The notes beneath the pieces were generated by a model. It worked only from the letters and a program-made list of their open reading frames with translations, ran no database searches and had not been told where the DNA came from. Source: Subdoligranulum sp. (lineage in GTDB: Bacteria > Bacillota > Clostridia > Oscillospirales > Ruminococcaceae). Taken from it: 64,000 nucleotides of DNA. Where the stretch lies: the NCBI GenBank assembly GCA_004555405.1, contig SFIE01000013.1:1-64000 (forward strand), read 5' to 3'. The position numbers were made by a program, and so were the translations under genes. Shown here piece by piece: positions 49,887 through 59,299 of this stretch (the first letter of the stretch is position 1; every line of letters begins with the position of its first letter).

Positions 49887-50793
49887 TTACAGAATATACT
49901 GGCCCACCTTGTAGGTATCCAGATTGTCACGGATCCATGCAACGGTTTCGGCCAGACCCTGCTCAAAGGTGTACTCGGGCTTCCAGCCGGTGAGCGCGCG
50001 CATCTTGGTGGAATCGCCCAAAAGGCGGTTCACTTCGCTCTTTTCGGGGCGCAGGCGCTCTTCCTCGCACACGATTTTGGCGTTCGGGTTGATCTGTGCG
50101 ATCAGCTCGTTGGCCAGATCACCAATGGAGTGCTCCTCACCCGTGGCAATGTTCAGCTCCTGGCCGATGGCGGCAGGGCAGTTGGCAATGGCCATAAAGC
50201 CGTGTCTGGCTGATGATGGTGGGGATCACGGCGCGGCCGCTCTGGCGGGGGCCGTAGGTGTTAAAGGGGCGCACGATGGTCACGGGCAGATCAAAGCTGC
50301 GGTAAAAGCTTTCGGCCAGGCGGTCAGCGCCGATCTTGGTGGCCGAATAAGGGCTTTGGCCCTGGAAGGGATGCTTTTCGTCAATGGGCACATACTGTGC
50401 CGTGCCGTACACCTCGCTGGTGCTGGTGACCATCACGCGCTCGGTGCCCAGCTCACGGGCAGCATTCAGCACATTCAGGGTGCCCTTGATGTTGGTGTCA
50501 ACATAGCTGTCAGGGCTGTGATAGCTGAAGGGAATGGCAATCAGCGCTGCCAGATGGAACACGCGCTGCTGGCCGCGCATAGCGGTGCGCACACCGTTGG
50601 GGTCACGCACATCGCCGGTGAAAATTTCGATCTCGCTGCGGATCTCTTTGGGCAGAGTATCGATCCAGCCAAGGGTGCCAAAAGAGTTGTACAGGCAGAA
50701 AGCGGTCACCTTTTCGCCGCTTTTCACCAGCTCTTCGGTAAGGTGGCTGCCGATAAAGCCATCGGCGCCGGTGACCAAAACACGATTGGACAT
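49887..50793 (-). pseudogene. legB: NAD-dependent 4,6-dehydratase LegB, internal deletion with frameshift
   Basis: The N-terminal part (ATG 50793; RVLVTGADGFIGSHL at 4-18, STSEVYGTA near 124-132, PYSATKIGADRLAE with the Y-x-x-x-K pair near 148-161) stays in frame through PTIISQ at 50206. The rest (GFMAIANCPAAIGQELNIATGEE... to 49887) is in another frame. The middle stretch expected in family members, of about 25-30 residues, is missing. Sum of parts about 302 residues against about 330 usual. Either a pseudogene or an assembly collapse. GCCAG at the joint could be microhomology. LegB makes the 4-keto sugar for LegC. Confidence 0.85.
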
Positions 50794-50895
50794 AAAAATG
50801 ATTCTCCTTTTGTTATAGAGTGTATCTGGAAACCCGCAGCGCACAGGGGCGCTGCCCGGGCGGTTTTTTGCAAATAAGCAAAATGATTACAAAAT

Positions 50896-50924
50896 AGTAT
50901 ACCCCATCAGAGCAAAAATTTCAA
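50896..50924 (-). promoter_or_regulatory. Promoter of the nonulosonate operon
   Basis: Minus-strand TTGAAA (50919-50924), 17-bp spacer and TATACT (50896-50901), 103 bp before the legB start. It is back to back with the + strand promoter at 50964. Confidence 0.75.
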
Positions 50925-50963
50925 CCAAAAACTGCGCCGCTTTGCATTTGCCGCGCCCGGCAG

Positions 50964-50992
50964 TTTACAAAAAGCGCCATTGATGCTATAGT
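50964..50992 (+). promoter_or_regulatory. Promoter of the MBOAT/polysaccharide operon
   Basis: TTTACA (50964-50969), 17-bp spacer and TATAGT (50987-50992), about 100 bp before the MBOAT start. Confidence 0.75.
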
Positions 50993-51093
50993 ATAGGGTA
51001 TTAAATTGGGGTTGTATGGCCTTGCGGCGTTTTGGCCGGCTATGCCCCGTATTTTTCCGAGCTACGGAATCACAAGAAAGGAGGGCGCTGCCC

Positions 51094-52629
51094 ATGAGCC
51101 TGCAGAGCCTCGGTTTCTGGCTGTTTTTACCCATCACAGCCCTGATCGATCTGCATCTTCCCGTTAAGTGGCAAAACCCGTTTTTGGCTGCGGCAAGCCT
51201 TTTATTTTATTTTTACAACCTTCCGTCCGATCCTGCCAGGGCGGCTGTTACACTGGCGGCGCTGGCCGGGGTGTGCGTGTTTGTATACGCCATGGCCCTT
51301 GCCATCGGCCGCGCCGAAAAAGCATCGGCCCGCCAAAAGCGATTGGTGCGAACCGGCGTGATCTGCCTGCTGTGCTTTTTGGCCGTGTTTAAATACTGGA
51401 ACCTTTCGCCGCTGCCTGCCCTGCTTTCGGGCACGGTGCTGCAAAAGCTGCCGTTTCCCTTGGGAATCAGCTTTTTCACCTTTGCGGCCATTGGCTATCT
51501 TGTGGATGTGGGGCGCGGCGATGTGCCTGCCGAAAACAGCTTTGTGCGTGTTTTTCTGTTTCTGTTTTTCTTCGGCACCATTACCAGCGGCCCCATTTGC
51601 CGCGCAGGCAGCCTGATGCCGCAGCTGGCCGCACCGCGCCGGTTTGAGCGCGAGCGCACTGTAAACGCACTGCGCCTGTTCGCCCTGGGCCTTTGGAAAA
51701 AAATGGCCATTTCGGATGTGCTGGCCCTTTGCTGCAATCAGGTGTTTGCGGATATTTCCGGCCACGGCGGCCCCATGCTGCTGTTTGCCGTGTTTGGCTA
51801 CACGCTGATTTTGTATTTTGATTTTTCGGGCTACAGCGATATGGCCCGCGCCACCGGCCTTGCGCTGGGGCTGGAATTGCCCGAAAACTTTAAAACCCCG
51901 TTTTTTGCCACCAACTTTTCCGGATTCTGGAGCCGGTGGCACATTTCGCTTTCCAGCTGGCTGCAGGATTATCTGTTCACCCCCCTGGTTTGGGCCGACA
52001 CCAGCCGCCTGCCCTTTGCAGGCAGCCATTTAAGCCCGCTTTTTTGTGTGTTCTGCGTGTTCTTTTTCAGCGGCTTCTGGCACGGCAGCACACTGCCGTT
52101 TGTGGTGTGGGGCTTTTTGCAGGCCGCCTACCGTGTGGGCGAAGAACTGATGCACCAGCATTTGGGCCGCCCCCAAAAGAAGGCCCCTGCCCGGGTGCAG
52201 TGGGCCAAGCGCGCCGCCGTGTTTGTGCTGTGGAGCTTCAGCATGGTGTTTTTCCGGGTGGGCAGCGGCCCCGACACCAAGGGGCTGGGCGATGCCTTTG
52301 CCATTATTCGCGGCTGGGGCTGCGGCTGGGGGCTGCACCGCTTTGCTTCCGAACTGATCCGCGCTGTTTCGGCCGGATTTTACGCCGATCCCCGCATGAT
52401 CGCCGCTTATATGCTGTTTGTCATTTTCGGCATTGCGCTGGCCTTCCGGCTGGACTGGCTGCGCTTTAAAAAGTTCAAATCCAAGCCCAGCGAGCAGGTG
52501 CTGGCCGCGCAAAAGCCCGCTGTGCGCTGGGTGCTCTACTACATTCTGGTGGTAAGCATTCTGGTGGGGCTTATCATTCAAAACGGCGGCTTCGGCGGCG
52601 GAGTTTCGTTCAGCTACGCCAATTTCTGA
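51094..52629 (+). CDS. MBOAT family O-acyltransferase
   Basis: 511 residues from ATG 51094 (AAAGGAGGG upstream). Polytopic, with the MBOAT landmarks LDFSGYSDMARATGLALG near 249-266, FWSRWHISLSSWLQDYLFTPL near 280-300 and the catalytic His in FFSGFWHGSTLPFVVWG near 324-340. It would pass acyl (commonly acetyl) groups across the membrane to a surface glycan, together with the SGNH-like protein encoded next. Confidence 0.93.
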   Translation: MSLQSLGFWLFLPITALIDLHLPVKWQNPFLAAASLLFYFYNLPSDPARAAVTLAALAGVCVFVYAMALAIGRAEKASARQKRLVRTGVICLLCFLAVFKYWNLSPLPALLSGTVLQKLPFPLGISFFTFAAIGYLVDVGRGDVPAENSFVRVFLFLFFFGTITSGPICRAGSLMPQLAAPRRFERERTVNALRLFALGLWKKMAISDVLALCCNQVFADISGHGGPMLLFAVFGYTLILYFDFSGYSDMARATGLALGLELPENFKTPFFATNFSGFWSRWHISLSSWLQDYLFTPLVWADTSRLPFAGSHLSPLFCVFCVFFFSGFWHGSTLPFVVWGFLQAAYRVGEELMHQHLGRPQKKAPARVQWAKRAAVFVLWSFSMVFFRVGSGPDTKGLGDAFAIIRGWGCGWGLHRFASELIRAVSAGFYADPRMIAAYMLFVIFGIALAFRLDWLRFKKFKSKPSEQVLAAQKPAVRWVLYYILVVSILVGLIIQNGGFGGGVSFSYANF

Positions 52630-52651
52630 TTTTTTTAAGGATGCAAGCTTT

Positions 52652-53611
52652 ATGAAAAGCATTTTACAAAAACTGGCTCTTTTGGCCATTCCCGTGGCGC
52701 TTTGGTTTGCGTTTTTTGCAGCCTTTGAGCCCAACAATTACTTTGGCATCAGGCAGGCCTCACACTCCACGGCCCCCATTGCCCGGCTGCGCGCCTTTGA
52801 AAAGGCCCCCGGCAGCCGCGTGATTTTGGGTGACAGCCGCCTGGCGCATTTTGACGATGCGCTAATTTCGCAGGTGAGCGGCGAGGCATGGCAGAATCTG
52901 GCGTTCGGCGGGGCCAGCCTGAAGGAGACCAACGATCTGTTGGAGTATGTGCTGGACAATGACCCCGATCTGCAGCAGGTGCTGTTTGGCCTGAGCTTTT
53001 ACACCCTGAGCGCCAATTACAACACTGACCGCATGGGCGCTTTGGAGGATACCCTGCACAACCCGTTTGCCTACTGCCTGAATCTGGAATACAACGTCAA
53101 CGCCCTGACCAATTTTTCGGATATGCTGGCCGGGCGCGGCGATGTGGAGGAAACCGGCGACTGGCAGTATCCTGCCGATTACACCGATGCCGACGGCACG
53201 GTGTATGATGTACACACCGTGCTGGCGTTGTATCCCAAAGCCATTTTGGGCCGCTGCGAAAACTACGGCGTAAACCATGCCGAGCTGAGCCGTCTGTACG
53301 CGCTGGCCGCGCGCTGCGCCGCTCAGGGCGTGCGCCTTACCGTGGTGCTGCCCCCCATGGCGGGCCTTGTGAAAACCGAGGTGTGCGACGGCTTTGGCAT
53401 CACCGAGCTGATGCAGGGGGAGGTTCTGCCCGCGCTGTACACCGCCGCCCGGGAAAACGGCTTTGTGCTTTTGGATTATGAGTGGGGCGGCAGCTGCATC
53501 GCGGACGATGACCGCCAATTTTACGATGGCTTCCATTTGGACACCCGCTACGGCCTGCCGCAGTGGACCGAGCAGCTTTGGGGCGATATGGCGCAGGCCT
53601 GGAGGGAGTAA
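52652..53611 (+). CDS. SGNH-like, membrane-anchored partner of MBOAT
   Basis: 319 residues. One N-terminal membrane segment (LALLAIPVALWFAFFAAF), then an outer SGNH-like domain: ILGDSRLAHFD near 50-60 (block I GDS) and FYDGFHLDTRYG near 290-301 (block V D-x-x-H as D-G-F-H). The Ser-Asp-His triad is thus plausible. As with AlgJ/AlgX or DltD, it may take the acyl group from MBOAT and pass it to the polymer. Confidence 0.85.
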   Translation: MKSILQKLALLAIPVALWFAFFAAFEPNNYFGIRQASHSTAPIARLRAFEKAPGSRVILGDSRLAHFDDALISQVSGEAWQNLAFGGASLKETNDLLEYVLDNDPDLQQVLFGLSFYTLSANYNTDRMGALEDTLHNPFAYCLNLEYNVNALTNFSDMLAGRGDVEETGDWQYPADYTDADGTVYDVHTVLALYPKAILGRCENYGVNHAELSRLYALAARCAAQGVRLTVVLPPMAGLVKTEVCDGFGITELMQGEVLPALYTAARENGFVLLDYEWGGSCIADDDRQFYDGFHLDTRYGLPQWTEQLWGDMAQAWRE

Positions 53612-53614
53612 AGC

Positions 53615-54928
53615 ATGGCACTGGATTTTTTACTTTTATACGAACACACGGTGCGCGAATATGAAAGCGACCTTTTGTTAAAGCTGGAGCTGGAGCGCCG
53701 GGGCTATTCCTGCGAGATCCGCCAGCTGCTGGACCGCAAAAAGCTGCGCTATTTTACCTGGAAAAAGCCCCGCGTGCTGGTGAGCAGCAATCTGTATGAC
53801 AACGAGGGCTTAAACAGCCATGTGTACAACAACATCGGCCGGTGTGACCGGGTGGTGAATCTGCACTGGGAGCAGATGCTCAGCGACACGCAGGAGGAAG
53901 GCGACTGGTTCAACATGGCCGGAAACGCCAAAAAATGCGTGCAGACCTGCTGGGGCAAAAAAACAGCCGAACGCCTGCAGGCCCACGGCATGGAGGCCAA
54001 AAACACCCCTGTGACCGGCGCGGTGATGATGGATTTTCTGCGCCCGGAATTCAAGGGCTACTTTGCGGATAAAGAAACTCTGTGCCGTCAGTTTGGGCTG
54101 GATGCCTCCCATAAGCTGCATTTGTATATCAGCAGCTTTGGCTACGCCAGCATGACAGAGGCCGAGGTGGACGAGCTGAGCCGCATGGCCGGCACGGATT
54201 TTCGCGGATTTGCCAAAACCAACCGCGTTTCCATGCAGCAAACGCTGGATTGGTTTGACCGCTATCTTGCCCTTCACCCCGAGGTGGAGCTGGTATACCG
54301 CCGCCACCCCAGCGAATGGAACAGCCCTGCGCTGGAGGCTTTGGCGAAAAAACGCCCGAATTTTCATGTGATCTTTGCGGGCAGCGTAAAAGATTGGATC
54401 ATGGCCGCCGACAGCATTTCCATTTGGATGAGCACCGCCATTGCCGAGGTGTATATGGCCGGGAAAAGCTGCCATATCCTGCGCCCGGTGCCCATTGAGC
54501 ATGAGTATGACCCCGTGATCTATAAAGATGCACACTATATCACCAACTACGAAGAATTTTCGGATGCCATGGCGCAGGCCGAGCCGCCTTTCCCCATTGC
54601 AAAGGAGATCATTGAAGGCTATTTTGACCCCGACCCGCGCCCGGCCTATCAGCGCATGGCCGATCTTTTGGAAACCGTGTACAAAGAGCCCCCGCGTGAC
54701 AGGCCCATGGGCCCGGGCTTTACGCCGCATTTCAACTGGCTGAAATTCTTTGCGCTGTGGGGCGTGCATATTCTGTATTTCTTTAAGCTTGAACCCAAAA
54801 AGGTGTTTTTCTTTCACAAGGGGCTGGCCGATTTTGCCCAGCGCATTTACGGCTATATCGACAAAGCCTATGTTTCCAAAGCACAGGTGAAGGCCATGGC
54901 GGACAGAATCCGCCCCTATGTGCAATGA
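53615..54928 (+). CDS. Surface carbohydrate biosynthesis protein, GT-B-like
   Basis: 437 residues without signal peptide. A GT-B-like plan: N-terminal half with a Y/F-rich lobe, second lobe with LHLYISSFGYASMTEAEVDEL near 165-185, VELVYRRHPSEWNSPALEAL near 227-246 and DSISIWMSTAIAEVYMAGKSCHILRPVP near 266-293, the usual nucleotide-sugar region. It matches the proteins called surface carbohydrate biosynthesis protein (TIGR04396-like) by my memory. Starts 3 bp after the SGNH gene. Substrate unknown; a nonulosonate transferase is possible. Confidence 0.78.
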   Translation: MALDFLLLYEHTVREYESDLLLKLELERRGYSCEIRQLLDRKKLRYFTWKKPRVLVSSNLYDNEGLNSHVYNNIGRCDRVVNLHWEQMLSDTQEEGDWFNMAGNAKKCVQTCWGKKTAERLQAHGMEAKNTPVTGAVMMDFLRPEFKGYFADKETLCRQFGLDASHKLHLYISSFGYASMTEAEVDELSRMAGTDFRGFAKTNRVSMQQTLDWFDRYLALHPEVELVYRRHPSEWNSPALEALAKKRPNFHVIFAGSVKDWIMAADSISIWMSTAIAEVYMAGKSCHILRPVPIEHEYDPVIYKDAHYITNYEEFSDAMAQAEPPFPIAKEIIEGYFDPDPRPAYQRMADLLETVYKEPPRDRPMGPGFTPHFNWLKFFALWGVHILYFFKLEPKKVFFFHKGLADFAQRIYGYIDKAYVSKAQVKAMADRIRPYVQ

Positions 54929-55968
54929 GCGGCCCGCGGCGCGCCGGGTATGACTGTGCCCGCGCTGTATGCGCGCTTACGGTGGCGCTGTTCCACTATG
55001 GCACCACCTGCGAGGCATTGGGCCTGCACGGCTTTTCGGACAAACTGATCGCCTATCCCGGCGGCACATGGGGCGAGCTTGCCAGCCTGGTGTTTCTCAT
55101 GCTGTCCGGGGCGGCGCTCACCTGCGGCTATCCCGCCGGGCACTTTACGCTGCGCCGGTTTTACCAAAAGCGATTTCTGAGTTTATATCCGCTGTATTAT
55201 CTGGCGTATGCGCTGGCTGCGCTTTGGCTGTTTTTTTATTTCCCGGGTTATTTCAATGCGGCCACCCCTGCTTCCCTGCTTTTGAGCGCACTGGGAATGG
55301 ACGGCTACTTCAGCTATCGCTGTGCCGGAAGCTATATTCTGGGCGAATGGTTTCTGGGGGCCATCGTGCTTTTGTATCTTTTATATCCGCTGCTGGCATG
55401 GGCGCTGGAAAACAAATTTGCCCGCGCCGTGGTTTCCGCCGTTTTGCCATTGGCCAGTGTGCTGGTGATCCGCCACGGCTGGTTTGGCATTTACTACGGC
55501 ATTTACGGGCTGCACAACCTGTGGCTGTGCGCCTTCTGTTTCTGGTATGGTATGCTGCTGGAAAAAGCCCATGCGCGCTTTGTGCGCTTAAACCGCCTTT
55601 TGCCCCTTGCCGGGGCCGCGCTGCTGGCTGTTACGGTGTTTGTGCCTCTTGGCATCAACCCATTTTACACCATGCTGGCCGGGGCCGCCGGGGCGTTTCC
55701 CGCGCTCACCGGGCTGGGCGATGCCCTGCAGCCCTGCCGCCGCTTAACGGCAGCGCTGCGCTGGATCGGCAGGCAGTCCTATGCCCTGCTGCTGGTGCAT
55801 CATGTGCTGTTTCAGCAGGGGCTTGTGCGCCTGTTCGGCTCGTTTGCCCCCACGCCTTTGGCCTGTTTGCTGGGGCTTTGCGCCGCGTTGGCGCTGGCCC
55901 GGGCACTGAATGCCCTTTACTCTGTTTTGCGGCGTGCCATGCGCCCTAAGGAGGTTTTCCATGAATAA
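54925..55968 (+). CDS. Acyltransferase family 3 (OafA-like) membrane protein
   Basis: 347 residues with about 10 membrane segments. The N-terminus YDCARAVCALTVALFHYG carries the usual R and H of acyltransferase family 3; LVFLMLSGAALTCGY near 50-64 and RRFYQKRFLSLYPLYYLAY near 75-93 fit the family. It probably O-acetylates a sugar. The start overlaps the upstream gene by 4 bp and the end overlaps the flippase by 8 bp. Confidence 0.88.
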   Translation: MSGPRRAGYDCARAVCALTVALFHYGTTCEALGLHGFSDKLIAYPGGTWGELASLVFLMLSGAALTCGYPAGHFTLRRFYQKRFLSLYPLYYLAYALAALWLFFYFPGYFNAATPASLLLSALGMDGYFSYRCAGSYILGEWFLGAIVLLYLLYPLLAWALENKFARAVVSAVLPLASVLVIRHGWFGIYYGIYGLHNLWLCAFCFWYGMLLEKAHARFVRLNRLLPLAGAALLAVTVFVPLGINPFYTMLAGAAGAFPALTGLGDALQPCRRLTAALRWIGRQSYALLLVHHVLFQQGLVRLFGSFAPTPLACLLGLCAALALARALNALYSVLRRAMRPKEVFHE

Positions 55969-57202
55969 TGCCAGCCAGCTGCGCCGGAATGTGATCCTCA
56001 ACACGGCGGGCAATCTGGTTTTCTTTGCCAGCCAGTATCTGCTGATCATTTTGGTGATGCGTCTTTCCGGCGCTTATGCCAACGGCCTTTTAAGCACCGC
56101 CATGAATCTGGCCAACCCGATTTTAAGCTTTGCCTGCTATGGAATGCGCAGCTTTCAGGTGAGTGATTTCACCCCGCAGTACAGTGACCGCACCTATCTG
56201 CACAGCCGCTATGTAACCGTGCTGGCGGCGGGCCTTGGCTGCTGCGGCTTTGCCATGGCCGTAAGCTACACCGCCGAGCAGCGCATTGTGATCTTGCTGT
56301 ACACGCTGTGCCGCCTGAGCGAAGGGCTGGTGGATGTGTGGCACGGCTATCTGCAAAAGGCCGAGCGCATGGACCTTGTGGGCATCAGCTTCGGTGTGCG
56401 CGGCCTTGCCAGCATTGTCAGCTTTGCGGCAGGCCTGGCCCTTACGCAAAATCTGGTCTTTACGCTGGCCGTGATGTGCCTGCTGAACTGGCTGTATGTT
56501 TTTGCCGTGGATATTCCCTTTGGCCGAAAAAATGCCGATTTTGCCTTTGTGGGCGGCGGCACCGTGGCGGCGCTTTTGCTTGAATGCCTGCCGCTGGCCG
56601 TGTACAGCTTTTTAAACAGCAGCGTGGGCTCGGTGGTAAAGCATTTTTGCGAGCGCCTGTGCGGCACCGAGGCCTTTGGCAACTTCAACAGCATTTTTGC
56701 GCCGGTGCAGATTTTACAGGTGGGTGCCGCCTATATTTTTGTGCCCTTCATCACGCTGTTTGCCCATTGGTGGGCCGACCGTGAGGGCAAAAAATTCATG
56801 CGCGGTTTGCTGATCACCTTTGCCGCGCTGGGGGTTTTGTGGCTGTGCGGCAGCGTGGGGGCTGCGCTGCTGGGGCCGTGGGCCTTCAGTTTGCTGTACG
56901 GGCAAAAGATCCTGCCCTACATGACCCTTTTGCAGCCCCTGGTGGCCGCCACCATCATCACCACGCTGGTGCTGATCCTGTGCCATCTGCTTACCGTAGC
57001 GCGCGAGATGAAAGGCCTGATCCTGGGCAATCTTGCCGGCATTGCCGCCAGCTTTGTGCTGGCCGGGCCCATGATCGGCGCTTTCGGCACCACGGGGGCG
57101 GCTTGGGCCACCGTGCTTTCCCGCCTTGTGCAGGCCGCTTTGATGCTGGCATTTTTGCTGCGGCGCTGCCGCGGGCAGTTTGCCCCAAACAGGGCCGACT
57201 GA
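55961..57202 (+). CDS. Polysaccharide flippase (Wzx/MATE-like)
   Basis: 413 residues from ATG 55961 (AAGGAGG upstream). Start RRNVILNTAGNLVFFASQYLLIILVMRLSGAYANGLL is typical of polysaccharide biosynthesis exporters, and about 12 membrane segments follow. It would flip lipid-linked repeat units to the outer face, where the MBOAT/SGNH pair and polymerising enzymes act. Last sugar gene of this operon. Confidence 0.88.
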   Translation: MNNASQLRRNVILNTAGNLVFFASQYLLIILVMRLSGAYANGLLSTAMNLANPILSFACYGMRSFQVSDFTPQYSDRTYLHSRYVTVLAAGLGCCGFAMAVSYTAEQRIVILLYTLCRLSEGLVDVWHGYLQKAERMDLVGISFGVRGLASIVSFAAGLALTQNLVFTLAVMCLLNWLYVFAVDIPFGRKNADFAFVGGGTVAALLLECLPLAVYSFLNSSVGSVVKHFCERLCGTEAFGNFNSIFAPVQILQVGAAYIFVPFITLFAHWWADREGKKFMRGLLITFAALGVLWLCGSVGAALLGPWAFSLLYGQKILPYMTLLQPLVAATIITTLVLILCHLLTVAREMKGLILGNLAGIAASFVLAGPMIGAFGTTGAAWATVLSRLVQAALMLAFLLRRCRGQFAPNRAD

Positions 57203-57241
57203 ACTTTCTTTTGATATTGCTTTGAGAAAAAGGAGCGCATT

Positions 57242-58516
57242 ATGGAAAACGAAACCATTGAAATCGTAAAAGAACTCCCCCCTGCCAAGGTGATGCTGGT
57301 AGCGCTGGATCTTGGCAAATGGGATTGTGAGCGCAGCCTGGCCGAGCTTTCCGCCCTGGCCGAGGCCAACCACATGGAAACCGCCGCCACGCTGGTGCAG
57401 AAAAAGCAGGCCCCCGAAGCCGGCACGGTGCTGGGCGAGGGCAAGCTGGCCGAGGGGCGGCTGGTGTGCGCCAATTTGGGCATTGATGCTGCCATTTTTG
57501 ACGGCGAGCTGACCGGCAGCCAGATCCGCAATCTCACCGACCGTTTGGGCGTGGAGGTGCTGGACCGCACCATGCTGATCCTGGAGATTTTCCAGAGCCG
57601 TGCGGTTACGGGCGAGGGTAAGCTGCAAACCGAGCTTGCCATGCTGCGCTATCGCCTGCCGCGTTTGCAGGGGCTGGGCGAAACGCTCAGCCGACAGGGC
57701 GGCGGCGGCGGTGGTGCGGCCGGTGCGCGCCGCGGTGCCGGTGAAAGCAAGCTGGAGCTGGACCGCCGCCATGTGCATCGCCGCATTGAAGCGCTGGAGG
57801 CCAAGCTGAAGGAAATGGAGCAGCGCCGCGGTGAAAACCGCCGTGCCCGCCAGAAAAGCGGCATCCCTGTGATCTCGCTGGTGGGCTATACCAATGTGGG
57901 CAAAAGCAGCCTGCTCAATGCGCTGTGCGGCAGCTATCAGGTGATGGAAGCCAATATGCTGTTTGCCACGCTGGACCCCACTGCCCGCCGCCTTACCCTG
58001 CCCAGCGGGCTGGATGTGGTGATCGTGGATACGGTTGGCTTTGTGAGCCGTCTGCCGCACCATCTGGTAGAGGCTTTTAAAAGCACGCTGGAGGAAGCCG
58101 CTTTCAGCGATGTGATCGTAAAGGTTGCCGATGCCTGTGACCCTGAGCGCATGGAGCAGCTGATGGTGACCGACGAGGTGCTGCAAAGCCTGGACTGCGC
58201 CGATATTCCGCAGCTGGTGGTATACAACAAGTGTGATGCCGCCCAGGCGCTGAGCTTTGACCCCGATGTGCTGCTGACCAGCGCCAAAACCGGCAAGGGC
58301 CTGCCCGAGCTTTTGGCCGCGCTGGACAAGCTGCTGGCACACCGGGTGCGCAGCATTAAAATTTTGCTGCCCTATGATAAGCTGGGCCTTGCGGATGCCA
58401 TGCGCAGCCGCGGCAGCATTTGCCAGGAGGAATACCGCCAGGACGGCGTGTATTACGAGGGCATTGTAAAAGTGGACGATCTGCACCTGTACGAGCCCTA
58501 TATGCTGGAAACCTGA
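57242..58516 (+). CDS. hflX: GTPase HflX
   Basis: 424 residues. The HflX N-terminal domain has LVQKKQAPEAGTVLGEGKL and VEVLDRTMLILEIFQSRAVTGEGKLQTELAMLRYRLPRL near 100-140. A long Gly-rich linker (six Gly in a row) follows, then the coiled coil, then the G domain: GYTNVGKS near 214-221, DTVGF near 262 and NKCD near 328. It splits stalled or hibernating ribosomes. It stands at the end of the polysaccharide operon, 39 bp after the flippase, with its own AAAGGAG, and ends at a strong terminator. Confidence 0.97.
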   Translation: MENETIEIVKELPPAKVMLVALDLGKWDCERSLAELSALAEANHMETAATLVQKKQAPEAGTVLGEGKLAEGRLVCANLGIDAAIFDGELTGSQIRNLTDRLGVEVLDRTMLILEIFQSRAVTGEGKLQTELAMLRYRLPRLQGLGETLSRQGGGGGGAAGARRGAGESKLELDRRHVHRRIEALEAKLKEMEQRRGENRRARQKSGIPVISLVGYTNVGKSSLLNALCGSYQVMEANMLFATLDPTARRLTLPSGLDVVIVDTVGFVSRLPHHLVEAFKSTLEEAAFSDVIVKVADACDPERMEQLMVTDEVLQSLDCADIPQLVVYNKCDAAQALSFDPDVLLTSAKTGKGLPELLAALDKLLAHRVRSIKILLPYDKLGLADAMRSRGSICQEEYRQDGVYYEGIVKVDDLHLYEPYMLET

Positions 58517-58530
58517 TTTTTCCTGTAAAC

Positions 58531-58565
58531 GCAGAAAGACCCGCCTTTTGGGCGGGTCTTTCTGC
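58531..58565 (+). terminator. Terminator after hflX
   Basis: A perfect 15-bp stem GCAGAAAGACCCGCC with its complement and a 5-nt loop, 15 bp after the stop. Confidence 0.85.
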
Positions 58566-58569
58566 ATAG

Positions 58570-58844
58570 AGGGGTGGGAAAGTATATATAGGTAAGAGAA
58601 TGACAAATTGGATACGCTGCACATCTGTGCAGCTGCAGTATCTTTAGTATATTCATTTTTCCTTTTCTGTCAAATATTTTAAACGGCCGCAACTTTAAAA
58701 TATCTCTTTACAATTTGCCGCAAACTTTATATAATAAATTAAAGGAATTTTTTTCCCTCGGAAAACCTGTTTTAATCGTTTTCGATAATCATTTTTCTTT
58801 ATTTTATATTTTTTTGTATTATTTGCACAAAGGAGATGTTTTGT
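58570..58844. other. AT-rich intergenic region before the Lrp-type regulator
   Basis: About 275 bp, much richer in A and T than its surroundings, without a gene. It holds TTTACAATTTGCCGC and TATATAATAAATTAAAGG (near 58705-58745), a likely promoter area. Long T and A tracts (TTTTTTTCCC, TTTTTTGTATT) suggest bent DNA, fitting an Lrp-type protein that controls itself. No clear binding palindrome was found by eye. Confidence 0.5.
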
Positions 58845-59273
58845 ATGGATGAACTCGATCGCAAGATCATTCGCCTTTTGGCTAAGAACGCGCGCATTCC
58901 CGTAAAGGACATTGCGCAGGAGATCAATCTCACCAGCCCTGCGGTTTCCAGCCGTATTCGCAAGCTGGAGCAGGACGGCATTATCGGCGGCTATACCGTG
59001 GTGCTGCACCCGCCCGAGGGCCGTTCCCGCGTGGAGGCTTTTATCAGCCTGGCTTTGGGCCCCACGCAGCATGATGATCTGATGACGCTTTTGTGCAACG
59101 AGCCCGACGCCATGCAGTGCTATCGTGTGACCGGCACCTACAGCTTTGTGGTAAAGGTGAGCTGTGACGGTGTGGATTCCCTGGAGCATTTGCTGAATAA
59201 GTTCCAGAAGATCGGCAGCACCAACACGCAGGTGATCCTTTCCACCCCGCTGGACCGCCCGCCCACATGCTGA
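58845..59273 (+). CDS. Lrp/AsnC-family transcription regulator
   Basis: 142 residues from ATG 58845, 9 nt after AAGGAG (ATG 58836 is too close). N-terminal helix-turn-helix (MDELDRKIIRLLAKNARIPVKDIAQEINLTSPAVSSRIRKLEQDGIIGGYTVVL) and a C-terminal RAM domain (VTGTYSFVVKVSCDGVDSLEHLLNKFQKIGSTNTQVILSTPL). Such proteins bind amino acids and control their metabolism or transport. The regulon cannot be told from the window. Confidence 0.96.
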   Translation: MDELDRKIIRLLAKNARIPVKDIAQEINLTSPAVSSRIRKLEQDGIIGGYTVVLHPPEGRSRVEAFISLALGPTQHDDLMTLLCNEPDAMQCYRVTGTYSFVVKVSCDGVDSLEHLLNKFQKIGSTNTQVILSTPLDRPPTC

Positions 59274-59299
59274 GCACCCCGGCAACGAGGTAAAAATGC

